DNA of 60,159 nucleotides from Burkholderiales bacterium (GTDB lineage Bacteria > Pseudomonadota > Gammaproteobacteria > Burkholderiales > Burkholderiaceae_C): assembly GCA_028864885.1 (NCBI GenBank), contig JAGWLR010000005.1, positions 1 to 60,159 of the forward strand, written 5' to 3'. Position numbers and translations under genes: made by a program. The notes beneath the pieces were generated by a model. That model worked only from the letters and a program-made list of their open reading frames with translations, searched no databases and was not told the origin of the DNA. Of the stretch, positions 25,906-35,414 are shown piece after piece; the stretch's first letter is position 1; each line of letters opens with the position of its first letter.

Positions 25906-27804
25906 TCAGGGCATGGGTTCATCCAGCAAGGACTGCACCGTGGCTTGCAATTTTTCTGGCGTCACCTGCTCGGGCGGGATTGCCGGCCCCACGACCAGGC
26001 CCACCCGGTTGAACAGACCACGTCGCAAGGGCTTGGCCATCGCCACGCCCTCGATGCGCGAAAAGCTGGACCCCCACAGATTGTGCAATGCCGACGGGAT
26101 CACCGGCACCGGAGTCTCTTCGAGGATCTTCATGATTCCCGCCTTGAAGGGCTGCAGCTTGCCGTCACGCGTGATCCCGCCTTCGGGGAACAGGCACAGC
26201 AGTTCGCCGTCACGCAAGACCTGCTTGGCACGCTCGAAGGCTCGTTCATAAGCCTGAGGGTCTTCTTTTTGGGGCGCAATCGGGATGGCTTTGAGCATAC
26301 GGAACAGCCAGCCCAACACCGGTGTACGGAAGATGCGATGGTCCATGATGAAAATCATCGGCCTGGGGCTGACGATGCCAAGGATGACCGCATCCACAAA
26401 GCTGACGTGATTGCACACCAGAATCGCGGCGCCATCGGTCGGCAGGTGCTCGTCACCCCGCACCTTCACGCGGTACACCAGGCGTGTCACCACCAACATG
26501 AAAAGCCGGAAGATGTATTCGGGCATCAGCCAGAACACATAGCCCACCACGACCACATTCAACACCGCCGTCGCGCCGAACACTTCAGGAATGCTGAAGC
26601 CGCGCCCCAGCAAGGCGCCGGCCATCAGGCTCGACACAATCATGAACAGCGCGTTGAGGATGTTGTTGGCTGCGATGATCCGAGCGCGATGGCTGGGCTT
26701 GGCGCGCAACTGGATCAAGGCGTACATGGGCACGCTGTACAAACCGGCACTGAAGGCCAGCAGGGCCAAATCCCCCATCACGCGCCAAACTCCGCGCAGC
26801 GCCACGAACTGGGTCACCGACAAAAATGTGCTGTCGGTGTGTTGCATGCCGCGGGTTGCCAGGTAGAGGTCAAAGGCAAATACGGTCATCCCCACCGCGC
26901 CGATGGGTACCAGGCCGATCTCCACATGGCGATGTGAAAAGGTTTCGCACAGCAACGAACCTACTGCAATCCCCACCGAGAACACCACCAGCAGCAGCGA
27001 GGCCACCTGCTCGTCACCGCCTAGTACGTCGCGCGCAAAAGACGGGAACTGCGACAAGAACACGGCGCCAAAGAACCACATCCAAGATATGCCCAGCAAC
27101 GAGCGGAACACGCTGGGATATTCAGCCGCGAGCTTGAGGTTGCGCCATGTTTCGCTGGCAGGGTTCCAATTCAGTTTCAGATTCGGATCTGACGAGGGTG
27201 AGCGTGGAATTTGCAAAGAAACCACCCACCCGATGACGGCAACAACCAAGCAGCTGATTGCGACCCAATGGGTGCCTCGTCCCGCCACGCTCATCAGCAT
27301 GCCGCCGCCTACATTGCCCAAGAGGATGGCGACGAACGTGCCCATCTCCACCAAGCCATTGCCGCCGGTCAATTCGCGCTCGCTGAGGTGCTGAGGCAAG
27401 TACGCGTACTTGACCGGTCCGAACAAGGTTGAGTGCAGCCCCATCAGAAACACGCACCCCAGCAACACGGGTACCCACTGAAACCAGAACCCGACGGCCG
27501 CAATCAGCATGACCACCACTTCCAGCACCTTGACGGACCGCATGATGGTCGCCTTGTCATACTTGTCAGCCCACTGCCCTGCGGTGGCAGACATCAGCAC
27601 GAAGGGCAAAATGAACAGGGCGCCGATCACCAGCCCCGCCATCTTGGGCTCCAGCCAACTGACCTGCAGCTGATACGTCACCAACACCGTGAACGCAAAC
27701 TTGAACAGGTTATCGTTCGCCGCCCCCAGAAACTGGGTCAGGAAAAACGGGGCAAATCGCCGCTGCGACAACAAACCGAACTGGCCACCGGAGGGCTGAC
27801 TCAC
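25906..27804 (-). CDS. MFS transporter fused to PlsC-type acyltransferase (LplT-like + acyltransferase)
   Basis: The 632-aa protein has an N-terminal 12-helix major-facilitator domain (about 1-415), beginning RRFAPFFLTQFLGAANDNLF as in the lysophospholipid flippase LplT. A C-terminal acyltransferase domain follows (about 425-630) with NHVSFVDA (HX4D) and FPEGGITRDGKL. It lacks the acyl-ACP synthetase domain that completes Aas in E. coli. A plausible job is flipping lysophospholipid inward and reacylating it. The frame opens at 27852, but GTG 27804 has AGAGAGGA about 8 nt upstream and is preferred. Confidence 0.87.
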   Translation of the reverse strand: MSQPSGGQFGLLSQRRFAPFFLTQFLGAANDNLFKFAFTVLVTYQLQVSWLEPKMAGLVIGALFILPFVLMSATAGQWADKYDKATIMRSVKVLEVVVMLIAAVGFWFQWVPVLLGCVFLMGLHSTLFGPVKYAYLPQHLSERELTGGNGLVEMGTFVAILLGNVGGGMLMSVAGRGTHWVAISCLVVAVIGWVVSLQIPRSPSSDPNLKLNWNPASETWRNLKLAAEYPSVFRSLLGISWMWFFGAVFLSQFPSFARDVLGGDEQVASLLLVVFSVGIAVGSLLCETFSHRHVEIGLVPIGAVGMTVFAFDLYLATRGMQHTDSTFLSVTQFVALRGVWRVMGDLALLAFSAGLYSVPMYALIQLRAKPSHRARIIAANNILNALFMIVSSLMAGALLGRGFSIPEVFGATAVLNVVVVGYVFWLMPEYIFRLFMLVVTRLVYRVKVRGDEHLPTDGAAILVCNHVSFVDAVILGIVSPRPMIFIMDHRIFRTPVLGWLFRMLKAIPIAPQKEDPQAYERAFERAKQVLRDGELLCLFPEGGITRDGKLQPFKAGIMKILEETPVPVIPSALHNLWGSSFSRIEGVAMAKPLRRGLFNRVGLVVGPAIPPEQVTPEKLQATVQSLLDEPMP

Positions 27805-27918
27805 AATCTGGTCCTCTCTGTTAAGGTAATCCGAACTGTATAGGCAAGACATGAACCTGTCTCGCCCGCTCGAGTGGCACTCACAGGGATATGTACTGGC
27901 CTTGTCCGATCGGGGCTA

Positions 27919-29154
27919 TCACGTACTCCAGCATGACGGTTGAAGTCTGGACAGCACGTCGTCAGTGTCTTCGCCCAGCAAAGGCCCGCGTCGCGTGATC
28001 GCACCTGGGGTACGCGACAGCTTCGGCACGATGCCCGGCACTTCCACCGTCAAGCCATCTTGCGTGGTCACGGGCAAGATCATCTCTCGGGCCCGGTAGT
28101 GGGGGTCATGCGCGATGTCGGCTGCGTTGTAGATCCGGCCCACCGGCACACTCACCTCGTTGAGCACGGCCAGCACATCGTCCACCGATCGCGCTTTCGT
28201 CCAGGCGCCAATGGCCTCGTCAATTTCAGCGACGCGTTTGACGCGACCCGGGTTGCTTGCCAACTCCGGATCACCCGCCAGATCGGCTCGACCGATGGCC
28301 TGCATCAACCGCTTGAAAATGGAGTCGCCGTTGCCGCCAATCACCACCATGCCATCCGCACAGGGATAGGCATTGCTCGGCGCGATCCCTGGTAGCGCCG
28401 ATCCCGCAGGCTGGCGCACCGCACCAAAGGCGCTGTATTCAGGCAAGAGGCTTTCCATGCAGTTGAAGACGGCCTCATACAGGGCCACATCCACCACCTG
28501 GCCGAGGCCCTTCGGGGCCTGCGCCGACACACTGCCATGGCGCGCCTGCAAGGCCAGCAACACGCCGATCACCCCGTGCAGCGCCGCCAAGGTGTCGCCC
28601 AGGCTCACGCCCGAACGAACCGGCACCCGCCCGGGTTCACCATTGAGGTAACGCATGCCCCCCATTGCCTCGGCCACGACCGCAAAGCCAGGGCGCTCGC
28701 GATAAGGCCCTGTCTGGCCATAACCGCTGATGCGCAGCATGATGAGCCCAGGGTTGGACTGGCTCAACACCTCATAGCCCATGCCCCACTTCTCCAGCGT
28801 GCCGGGCTTGAAGTTTTCGATCACCACGTCGGCTTCATCGATCAGGCGCCGTGCCACCTCACGCCCCTCCTCGGTGCGAAGGTCCAGCACGACGCTTTTC
28901 TTGTTTCGGCTTTGCACCTGCCACCACACGCTGGTGCCCTTGTGCAGCATGCGCCACTGGCGCAGGGGGTCACCCCCACTACCCTCATCGGCCCCCTCCG
29001 CAGCAGGAGGTTCGATCTTGATGACTTCGGCACCAAAATCAGCCAGGGTTTTGCCGGCAAAAGGGCCGGCAATCAACTGCCCCAGCTCAATGACCTTGAT
29101 GCCAGCCAGCGCCTGGGGGGGGATCGGAGAAGAATGGGTCGTGCTCATGGGCAC
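27919..29154 (-). CDS. CaiB/BaiF family (family III) CoA-transferase
   Basis: This 411-aa protein has the family III CoA-transferase pattern. It starts GIKVIELGQLIAGPFAGKTL, with the adjacent GAEVIKIEPP. It continues KKSVVLDLRTEEGREVARRL, ADVVIENFKPGTLEKWGMGY (the catalytic aspartate region of the family lies further along, near GVSLGDTLAALHGVIG) and DPHYRAREMI. Such enzymes move CoA between organic acids such as formate/oxalate, carnitine or succinate derivatives. No partner genes identify the substrate. The tonB-exbBD operon reads into it from upstream, 8 bp away, which may give some read-through. Confidence 0.9.
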   Translation of the reverse strand: MPMSTTHSSPIPPQALAGIKVIELGQLIAGPFAGKTLADFGAEVIKIEPPAAEGADEGSGGDPLRQWRMLHKGTSVWWQVQSRNKKSVVLDLRTEEGREVARRLIDEADVVIENFKPGTLEKWGMGYEVLSQSNPGLIMLRISGYGQTGPYRERPGFAVVAEAMGGMRYLNGEPGRVPVRSGVSLGDTLAALHGVIGVLLALQARHGSVSAQAPKGLGQVVDVALYEAVFNCMESLLPEYSAFGAVRQPAGSALPGIAPSNAYPCADGMVVIGGNGDSIFKRLMQAIGRADLAGDPELASNPGRVKRVAEIDEAIGAWTKARSVDDVLAVLNEVSVPVGRIYNAADIAHDPHYRAREMILPVTTQDGLTVEVPGIVPKLSRTPGAITRRGPLLGEDTDDVLSRLQPSCWST

Positions 29155-29162
29155 GCATGGTA

Positions 29163-29600
29163 TTACTTCTTCGCGACCGGCTGCGCTGTTTCCGGATCGG
29201 TCATGAAACCGATCTTGCTCAGTCCAGCCTTGGAAGCATCGGCCAGGGTTTCTGCCACAAAGCGATAGGGCACGTCTTGATCAGCACGCAGGTGCACCTC
29301 AGGCTGCGGCTGCTTTTGCGCCTCGGCTTGAAAGCGAGCGGCGGCTTCGGCCCGGCTCACGGCCGCCCCGTTCCAGTACAGCACGCCATGCGCATCGATC
29401 GTGAAATCGATCGTCTCGGCTTTGGCCGCCGTCACAGGGGCACCGGTCTTGGGCAGATCGACCTTGACTGAATGGCTCAACAGGGGCGCCGTCACGATGA
29501 AGATCACCAGCAGCACCAGCATCACGTCGATGAGCGGCACCATGTTGATTTCTGCCAGGGGGGCACCTCCCCGTTTGTCGTCAAAACTTGCGAAGGCCAT
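29163..29600 (-). CDS. exbD: ExbD, TonB-system proton channel subunit
   Basis: The 145-aa product has one membrane helix with the essential Asp (INMVPLIDVMLVLLVIFIVT, about 17-36) and a periplasmic domain (VHLRADQDVPYRFVAETLAD). It works with ExbB and TonB to energise outer-membrane receptors. It follows exbB by 10 bp in a tonB-exbB-exbD operon, so it is the ExbD paralogue, not TolR. Confidence 0.93.
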   Translation of the reverse strand: MAFASFDDKRGGAPLAEINMVPLIDVMLVLLVIFIVTAPLLSHSVKVDLPKTGAPVTAAKAETIDFTIDAHGVLYWNGAAVSRAEAAARFQAEAQKQPQPEVHLRADQDVPYRFVAETLADASKAGLSKIGFMTDPETAQPVAKK

Positions 29601-29610
29601 GGCTACCCCC

Positions 29611-30444
29611 TCACTTGTTCAGCGGCTTGATCGGGCGCACATTGGGCGTGTTCCCCTCACCACCATGACTGCCTTTGAGGGTCTGGCCAGTGGACAAGAA
29701 AGTGAACAACTCAAAGGCAAACGCATCCAGCCGCGCCGCCCACACCCGGTTGCTGCGGGTCAACCAGTTGTAGCCCATCACCGCGGGAATGGCGACCGCC
29801 AACCCCACCCCCGTCATGATCAAGGCTTCCCCAACCGGACCGGCCACTTTGTCCAGCGTACCAGCACCGGTGGCACCAATGGCCAACAGGGCGTGATAGA
29901 CACCCCACACTGTCCCAAACAACCCCACAAACGGCGCCGTGGCGCCAATGGTCGCCAGCACACTCAAGCCGCTTTCCATGCGCATGGTGTCTTCGTCCAG
30001 CACCTTTTTGATCGTGCGGGTCAAAAACTCTTGCGCCGTACCTGCCTCCTCGAGCTTGGCCGCCCCATAACGCGCGTGGTGCGCCTGAGCATGCATGGCG
30101 TGCGAGGTCAGATGCGCAAAGGGCTCGCGCACCCCATGGGTGGCGATTTCATGCTGCACGGCTTCCAGCGACGTGGCATTCCAGAAGAAGTCCAGGAACG
30201 CCTTGCTGCGGCGCTGCCGCTGAAATAGAGCAACCCCCTTGGTCACGATCAGGGCCCAGGAAATGATCGACATCAGCACCAGCACAGCAAACAACACCAA
30301 TCCCACTGCATCAGTTCGCGAAATGAAATGCTCAAAACCCAACTGTGGGGCTACTGGATCCGATGTCGGCCGCATCATGACGGGGGCTGAGGCTACCAAA
30401 GAAGGTGACAGGACCGAGAGCAACTCATTTGCTAAGAAAGGCAT
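29611..30444 (-). CDS. exbB: ExbB, TonB-system motor subunit
   Basis: The 277-aa MotA/TolQ/ExbB-family protein has an N-terminal helix near residues 30-65 (AVGLVLFAVLVLMSIISWAL), a cytoplasmic loop and two more helices. Signature stretches are ATIGATAPFVGLFGTVWGVY and VGEALIMTGVGLAVAIPAVM. It forms the proton channel with ExbD. tonB ends 2 bp before its start and exbD begins 10 bp after its stop. Confidence 0.93.
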   Translation of the reverse strand: MPFLANELLSVLSPSLVASAPVMMRPTSDPVAPQLGFEHFISRTDAVGLVLFAVLVLMSIISWALIVTKGVALFQRQRRSKAFLDFFWNATSLEAVQHEIATHGVREPFAHLTSHAMHAQAHHARYGAAKLEEAGTAQEFLTRTIKKVLDEDTMRMESGLSVLATIGATAPFVGLFGTVWGVYHALLAIGATGAGTLDKVAGPVGEALIMTGVGLAVAIPAVMGYNWLTRSNRVWAARLDAFAFELFTFLSTGQTLKGSHGGEGNTPNVRPIKPLNK

Positions 30445-30446
30445 GA

Positions 30447-31220
30447 CTATCTAGAACGAAGGTTAAACGTGATGGATGCGGTTGCTGCCTGTTGCCTTGC
30501 AACACCATTTCGGACTTGAGGCAAATAAACAGCTTGCATCACAGCCCGCTTGGCAGCCTCATCTAGGCGTGGGTAGCCAGAAGATTTCTTGACTGTTGCA
30601 CTCAAAGGGATTCCTCGCTCATCGACAAGTACCGATAAAACCACTTCACCAGACTCCCCGAGCGCTTGGGAAAGAGCAGGAAATTGGGGATGAGGATGGC
30701 GAGCGTACTGGACTTGCGACTCCGGTACCGAGATGGGTCCATCTGAGGCCGTCTCTCTCGATGTAGGTTCGATGTGCTCCGGCAAAGTCGGCGCCGAAGC
30801 CGACGCCCCCCCCTGCTGTCCGAGCATGGCCACCGGCGGTAAGGCCATTGGTTTGCCGGGTGGTCCAGCATGAGATTCGACAGACACGTCATCGGATCTA
30901 GGTGGGGTCGACACCACCAAAGGCTGCTCAAGAATTGTTTGAGGGGCTGGCGACGCTGGTTGCACCGTAGCTGACCTCGCTCGAGGACTCATCTCGATTG
31001 GAACTGGCGCGGTCGCTCGATGTGCTTCCTCAGACAACAAAGCCACCGTGATCGGCGCCGGTTCGCCCACGACCGTCTGCTGACGTGAGCTATGGACCAC
31101 CACAGCAGCCACCCCCGCGTGCAACGCGATCACCCCCACGAGCAGGCCCCATCGCCCAGCACGACTGACGTCCTGAGGCATCTCGGGCGTGAGAGGAGAA
31201 AGAGACGCAACGGCACCCAT
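30447..31220 (-). CDS. tonB: TonB, energy transducer for outer-membrane receptors
   Basis: This 257-aa protein has one N-terminal helix (GLLVGVIALHAGVAAVVVHS, about 24-43), a Pro/Ser/Ala-rich spacer, and a C-terminal TonB domain. The domain reads YARHPHPQFPALSQALGESG ... VDERGIPLSATVKKSSGYPRLDEAA. The frame extends to 31361, but ATG 31220 gives the normal TonB start just before the helix. exbB and exbD follow at once. I looked for a Fur box upstream and did not see a convincing one. No outer-membrane receptor gene is nearby. Confidence 0.9.
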   Translation of the reverse strand: MGAVASLSPLTPEMPQDVSRAGRWGLLVGVIALHAGVAAVVVHSSRQQTVVGEPAPITVALLSEEAHRATAPVPIEMSPRARSATVQPASPAPQTILEQPLVVSTPPRSDDVSVESHAGPPGKPMALPPVAMLGQQGGASASAPTLPEHIEPTSRETASDGPISVPESQVQYARHPHPQFPALSQALGESGEVVLSVLVDERGIPLSATVKKSSGYPRLDEAAKRAVMQAVYLPQVRNGVARQQAATASITFNLRSR

Positions 31221-31352
31221 GTTGGCAGCGTAACAGACGATTACTTTTGAGCGCAGATTTAACCCGTACCCCTTGCTGTGGGGGATGCCCGTGCGGCCGT
31301 CAAACAAACGCTTCGTGGGATGATTGAGGCAGCAGAAAGATACAGGGAAGTC

Positions 31353-32423
31353 ATGAAACAAGAAGACTTGCTGTCGCCGATTTCGGCCGAACAGCCAGGG
31401 GGTGAGGACTTGTCGTTCTCGTCCGAATTTGACCAGATTGCCGAGATGCGGCGTGAAGATGATCCCACCCTCGACCAGGGGGAATGGGTCACCAGTCTCA
31501 AGGTCGCCAACTGGCCCGGCGTGGTGGCGTTGTGCTCAGACCTGCTCCAGCACCGCAGCAAAGATTTGCGCTTGGCTATGTGGCTGACCGAATCCCTGGC
31601 CTTGACCGAGGGCTATGCGGGCCTGCACACCGGCCTGGCGGTCTGCGCTGCCTTGAGCGAGCGCTTCTGGGATCACCTGCATCCCACCATCGAAAATGGC
31701 GACATGGAAGAGCGCGTCGGCAACCTGTCGTGGCTGCTGCAGCGCCTGGTGTCCCTGTCCGACACCCTGCCCGTGGTCCGCCAAAAGCAAGGGGCCTCGT
31801 TCAGCCTGCAAGATTGGCAGATGGCCAAAAGCCAGACGGGTGCAGCAGACTCGAATGCCCCCGCAGCCGACAAGGCGCAACTGGAAACCTTCCGCAAGGC
31901 CTTGCGCGACACCCCGCTGGATCACCTGCAGCGGCATCTCGACGGCTTGAAGTCCTGCCTGGCGCAATTGTTGGCCTGGCAATCGATCATCGACGACAAG
32001 ATGGGCGCCGAGGGCCCCAGTTTCGTGTCGGCCAAAGAAGCCTTGAGCCGCGCCTTGCACGATATGGAAAGGCTCGCCAAAGAAGCGGGCCTGCATCTGT
32101 CGCCGATCGAGCCAACCCAAGCTGACCCCGCTGTGTCAACTGATTCGCCAGGCACCCCAGATCTCGATGGCCGTGCATCCAACCACGCCAGCGGCCCGAT
32201 CCGCAGTCGCCCCCAGGCCCTGCAACAACTGCGTGAAGTCGCCGCGTTCTTTCGCCGGACCGAGCCACACAGCCCGGTCGCCTACCTGGCGGAAAAGGCC
32301 GTCAAATGGGGTGACATGCCATTGCACGAGTGGCTGCGAAAGGTCATCAAAGACCAAGGGTCGATGTCTCACCTGCAGGAGCTGCTGGGGCTGGACGCCG
32401 AGCCCGGCGAATCCAGCACCTGA
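31353..32423 (+). CDS. tssA: TssA, type VI secretion assembly chaperone/cap protein
   Basis: The 356-aa protein matches TssA by its N-terminal ImpA-type domain: LLSPISAEQPGGEDLSFSSE, then FDQIAEMRREDD, GEWVTSLKVANWPGVVALCS and DLRLAMWLTESLA. WDHLHPTIENGDMEERVGNL follows. The C-terminus is also typical (PVAYLAEKAVKWGDMPLHEW; ELLGLD). TssA helps recruit baseplate and coordinate tube/sheath growth. The frame is open to 31278, but ATG 31353 follows AGGGAAG and starts the conserved region. It is divergent from tonB and convergent with the hybrid kinase. It is the only + strand T6SS gene here. Confidence 0.92.
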   Translation: MKQEDLLSPISAEQPGGEDLSFSSEFDQIAEMRREDDPTLDQGEWVTSLKVANWPGVVALCSDLLQHRSKDLRLAMWLTESLALTEGYAGLHTGLAVCAALSERFWDHLHPTIENGDMEERVGNLSWLLQRLVSLSDTLPVVRQKQGASFSLQDWQMAKSQTGAADSNAPAADKAQLETFRKALRDTPLDHLQRHLDGLKSCLAQLLAWQSIIDDKMGAEGPSFVSAKEALSRALHDMERLAKEAGLHLSPIEPTQADPAVSTDSPGTPDLDGRASNHASGPIRSRPQALQQLREVAAFFRRTEPHSPVAYLAEKAVKWGDMPLHEWLRKVIKDQGSMSHLQELLGLDAEPGESST

Positions 32424-32449
32424 ACCCGGCCCTGAACCCGGCAACAGCC

Positions 32450-34456
32450 TCAGCCTTGCATCAATTCATCGAGGCAGCGCAGCACGGCCACCACATCCAG
32501 TGGCTTGGTCAGATAGGCCGCAAAGCCGCGGGCCTTGGCCTCGTGGATGGTGTCAGGCATCGCATCCGCTGAGAGCGCCACCCGCGGCAATCCCGCCGTG
32601 GCTGGATTACGGTCCAAGGCGTCGGCCACATCAAAGCCGGTCATGTCACCCAGGTGCATGTCCAGCAAGACCAGATCCGGGCGCTGCAAGCGCGCCAGCT
32701 CCAATGCCTGCCGGCCGCTCTGCGCCACCATCAGGCGACATTGCGGACGCAGAGACATGACCTGCTTGAACAGCGCCACGTTCACTTCATTGTCTTCGGC
32801 GTACAAGACGGTGTAGCCATGCTCAGGCCCATTGAGCGCCCCCGAAATCGTGGTCTGCTCCCCCTCATGAACCAGGGCATCAGCCGCGTCGGCATGCGGC
32901 AAATGGACCACGAAGCGCGTGCCCACCCCCAACTTGCTGCTCACCTCAATGCGGCCTTGCATCAGCGCCAGCAAACGCCGAACGATCACCAACCCGATGC
33001 CGGTCCCCTCAATGCCTGTGTTCTCGGCCCCCAGACGATTGAACGGCTCAAACAAGTGCTCGCACTGTTCCGGGCTCAAGCCACGGCCGGTATCGCTGAC
33101 CTCAACGGCCACCTGATCCGCCTCTGACCAGACCGACACCATCACGCGCCCGCCGCGCCGGTTGTACTTGATCGCATTGGTCAGCAGATTGACCAGAATC
33201 TGCCGAAGGCGCAGGCGATCGGCAAAGACGGTCAAGCCTCGAGGGGCCTGCGGCGGCACCAGGATCACACCCGCTTCCGATGCACCAGCACCCACCATCG
33301 AGACAGCTTCATCCAACACATGCGACACCAGCACCGGCTCGATCGACAAGGGCAAGCTGCCCGAATCGATGCGCGAAAGATCCAATACATCGCTGATCAC
33401 CCCGAGCAGATGCCCGCCAGCGCGCTCGATCAATTCAACTTTCGAGCGCTGGCCATCGGTCAGCGGATGTTGACGATCCAGACGCAGCAACTGCGCAAAC
33501 CCCAGCACCGCGTTCAATGGGGTTCGCAACTCATGGCTCATGCGTGACAGGAACTCACTCTTGGCTCGATTGGCCGCCTCGGCAACCTGGGCCGCCAGGC
33601 GTGCCTCTTGATAGAGCTTGTGTTCGGTCAAATCAGCGGTGTGCCCATACCAGACGAGGCTGCCGTCGGCTTCGATCTCGGGCAAAGCCCGTCCGCCATA
33701 CCAGCGAACTCCTTTGCCCTCCAGCACGACACGGTACTCAAAATCGACTGGCCGCAAGGGCGTACCCGGTTTGGGCTTTTTCGCCAAGCGACGCACATAT
33801 GGCAGATCATCCGGGTGCACACGCTGATGGTGGGCGGTGTAATCGGCGGCCATCAACTCGGGAGAGAGTTGGAACATCTCCATCGCCCGGTCGCTGATGT
33901 ACTGAAATTGAGCCCGGCCTTCAGCGTCATACCCGACTTTGTGAATGATGCCCGGCACGAACTGGCCCATGCTGCTCAGCAGCGCCTCTCGTTCTTTGAG
34001 CGCTGCTTCGGCCGCCTTGCGATTTTCGATGTCTTCGATGACCGCCATGAATTGCTCAGCCCGACCATGCTGATCCCGCAGAACAGATGCCGCCAGCGAC
34101 ACCCACAGCAGCGTGCCATCGGGTTTGACATAGCGCTTTTCCATGCGCAAGTGCGGAATCCGCCCGGCGATCAAGTCGCGCGCGCCCTGATCGCTGTCAT
34201 CGCGGTCATCTGGGTGGGTGATGTCCTGAAATCGACGACCCAACAGCTGTTCAGGCGAATAGCCGGTGATCTCACACAAACGGGCGTTCACTTGAAGAAA
34301 GCGCCCATCCAATGCCACCAGCGCCATGCCCGACGCTGAGAGCGAAAACATGCCCTTGTAACGCGCGGCCTCAGCACGCGCCAAAGCCAACTGCTCTTTC
34401 AAGACGGCCACGTCCTCAGGCTGCGGTCCAGCCTGGTCGACATGGTTCTTGCTCAT
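32450..34456 (-). CDS. Hybrid sensor histidine kinase (PAS-PAS-HisKA-HATPase-REC)
   Basis: This ~668-aa protein has no membrane helix, so it is a cytosolic sensor. An N-terminal coiled start (~15-35) is followed by PAS 1 (~38-160, with SASGMALVALDGRFLQVNAR), PAS 2 (~165-290), and the phospho-acceptor box RMSHELRTPLNAVLGFAQLL near 310. Then come the ATP-binding motifs (NLLTNAIKYNRRGG; DTGRGLSPEQ; GTGIGLVIVRRLL) and a C-terminal receiver (LYAEDNEVNVALF; phospho-Asp in LVLLDMHLGDMTG). TTG 34465, with GGAG 6 nt upstream, is an alternative start. It lies between tssA and the other T6SS genes, but regulation of them is only suggested by position. Its 169-bp upstream gap holds no gene. Confidence 0.9.
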   Translation of the reverse strand: MSKNHVDQAGPQPEDVAVLKEQLALARAEAARYKGMFSLSASGMALVALDGRFLQVNARLCEITGYSPEQLLGRRFQDITHPDDRDDSDQGARDLIAGRIPHLRMEKRYVKPDGTLLWVSLAASVLRDQHGRAEQFMAVIEDIENRKAAEAALKEREALLSSMGQFVPGIIHKVGYDAEGRAQFQYISDRAMEMFQLSPELMAADYTAHHQRVHPDDLPYVRRLAKKPKPGTPLRPVDFEYRVVLEGKGVRWYGGRALPEIEADGSLVWYGHTADLTEHKLYQEARLAAQVAEAANRAKSEFLSRMSHELRTPLNAVLGFAQLLRLDRQHPLTDGQRSKVELIERAGGHLLGVISDVLDLSRIDSGSLPLSIEPVLVSHVLDEAVSMVGAGASEAGVILVPPQAPRGLTVFADRLRLRQILVNLLTNAIKYNRRGGRVMVSVWSEADQVAVEVSDTGRGLSPEQCEHLFEPFNRLGAENTGIEGTGIGLVIVRRLLALMQGRIEVSSKLGVGTRFVVHLPHADAADALVHEGEQTTISGALNGPEHGYTVLYAEDNEVNVALFKQVMSLRPQCRLMVAQSGRQALELARLQRPDLVLLDMHLGDMTGFDVADALDRNPATAGLPRVALSADAMPDTIHEAKARGFAAYLTKPLDVVAVLRCLDELMQG

Positions 34457-34634
34457 ATCCTGCAAATCGATCTCCGGGGCCCAACGGCAGACCGATGGAA
34501 TATCCGCGACACCTCGGCGCCCGAGGCCAACAACACGCCATGCCGACCGCCCAGGGCTTCAGCATGATCTTTGCGACAATGTGTCACAAATTTGGTGCAT
34601 TCGACCTAGGGGCTGCCCCGGATATTTCACATCG

Positions 34635-35414
34635 TTAAATGAGCAATTTGAACTCAATTCGACGATTTTTCGCCCGCCCCTCTTCTGTGGCGTTGCTGGC
34701 GACCGGTTGATCCGGCCCCATGCCACGTGTCTTCAACTGATTGGCCGCCAGCCCTTTGCCAATCAAATAAGCTTTGACAGATTCGGCTCGCGCCAAGGAC
34801 AAGGCCTGATTCGCGGCACGAGCCCCCAGCCCATCGGTGTGCCCGATCAGCTCAAAAGACCGACCTTTGAACTTCAACAGGGCACGTGCCATCTCATTGA
34901 GCAGTTGGGTGCCCGCAGGCGTCAACACAGCGCTGCCAGGCTCGAACTCCACGGTCCGATTGGCAAGGGCCTGATCGATGAGGACCTGTTCAGGCACGAC
35001 CACCTGCAGATGGTGCCGAACCGAATAAGACTGCCCGGCCGCCTGCGTCAAGTCAGCAATGACTTGTTGACGCACGGCTTCACTACTCACCTCACCGCGA
35101 ATGTCCAGCACCCGGCCTTCCATGGTCAACTGCCCATTGCTCACTTGCTTGATGGAACTGGGCAACAGGCGGTTCACATCCTGCTGCCAGGGCGTAGCAG
35201 CTTTGCCATCGCCAAGGGTCAAGCGATCGACCACGCGCTCACGTCCGTACAAGCTCATCATGCGGGATACCAGGGCCGCACGAACAGCATCGTTCGGCAC
35301 CGTCCCCGAGATTTCCACCGGCGCTGAAGGTTCGCCAGCTGCTACCTGAGCCCAGGCGGATGACCCCACCGAGCAAGCGAGAAGACTCGCCATCACGAAG
35401 CGATCAAAGGCCAA
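34635..35414 (-). CDS. OmpA-family peptidoglycan-binding protein of the T6SS locus
   Basis: The 259-aa protein has a signal peptide (MASLLACSVGSSAWAQ, residues 7-22). A BON-like middle region comes next (EISGTVPNDAVRAALVSRMM; EGRVLDIRGEVSSEAVRQQV), then an OmpA C-terminal domain with RSFELIGHTDGLGARAANQA, LSLARAESVKAYL and RAKNRRIEFKLL. Such proteins anchor complexes to peptidoglycan. Its start overlaps the tagF 3' end by 11 bp, which ties it to the T6SS operon, where it could play a TagL-like anchoring role. Here it is a secreted periplasmic protein, not fused to TssL. Confidence 0.85.
   Translation of the reverse strand: MAFDRFVMASLLACSVGSSAWAQVAAGEPSAPVEISGTVPNDAVRAALVSRMMSLYGRERVVDRLTLGDGKAATPWQQDVNRLLPSSIKQVSNGQLTMEGRVLDIRGEVSSEAVRQQVIADLTQAAGQSYSVRHHLQVVVPEQVLIDQALANRTVEFEPGSAVLTPAGTQLLNEMARALLKFKGRSFELIGHTDGLGARAANQALSLARAESVKAYLIGKGLAANQLKTRGMGPDQPVASNATEEGRAKNRRIEFKLLI

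Noticed and set aside
31221-31352. Fur box before tonB
   Set aside because: Only a loose GTAA...TTAC dyad is seen; it does not fit the 19-bp Fur consensus.
34609-34619. GGGGC-T-GCCCC hairpin after the OmpA-like gene
   Set aside because: The loop would be too small (effectively GGGG-CTG-CCCC) and there is no T-run.
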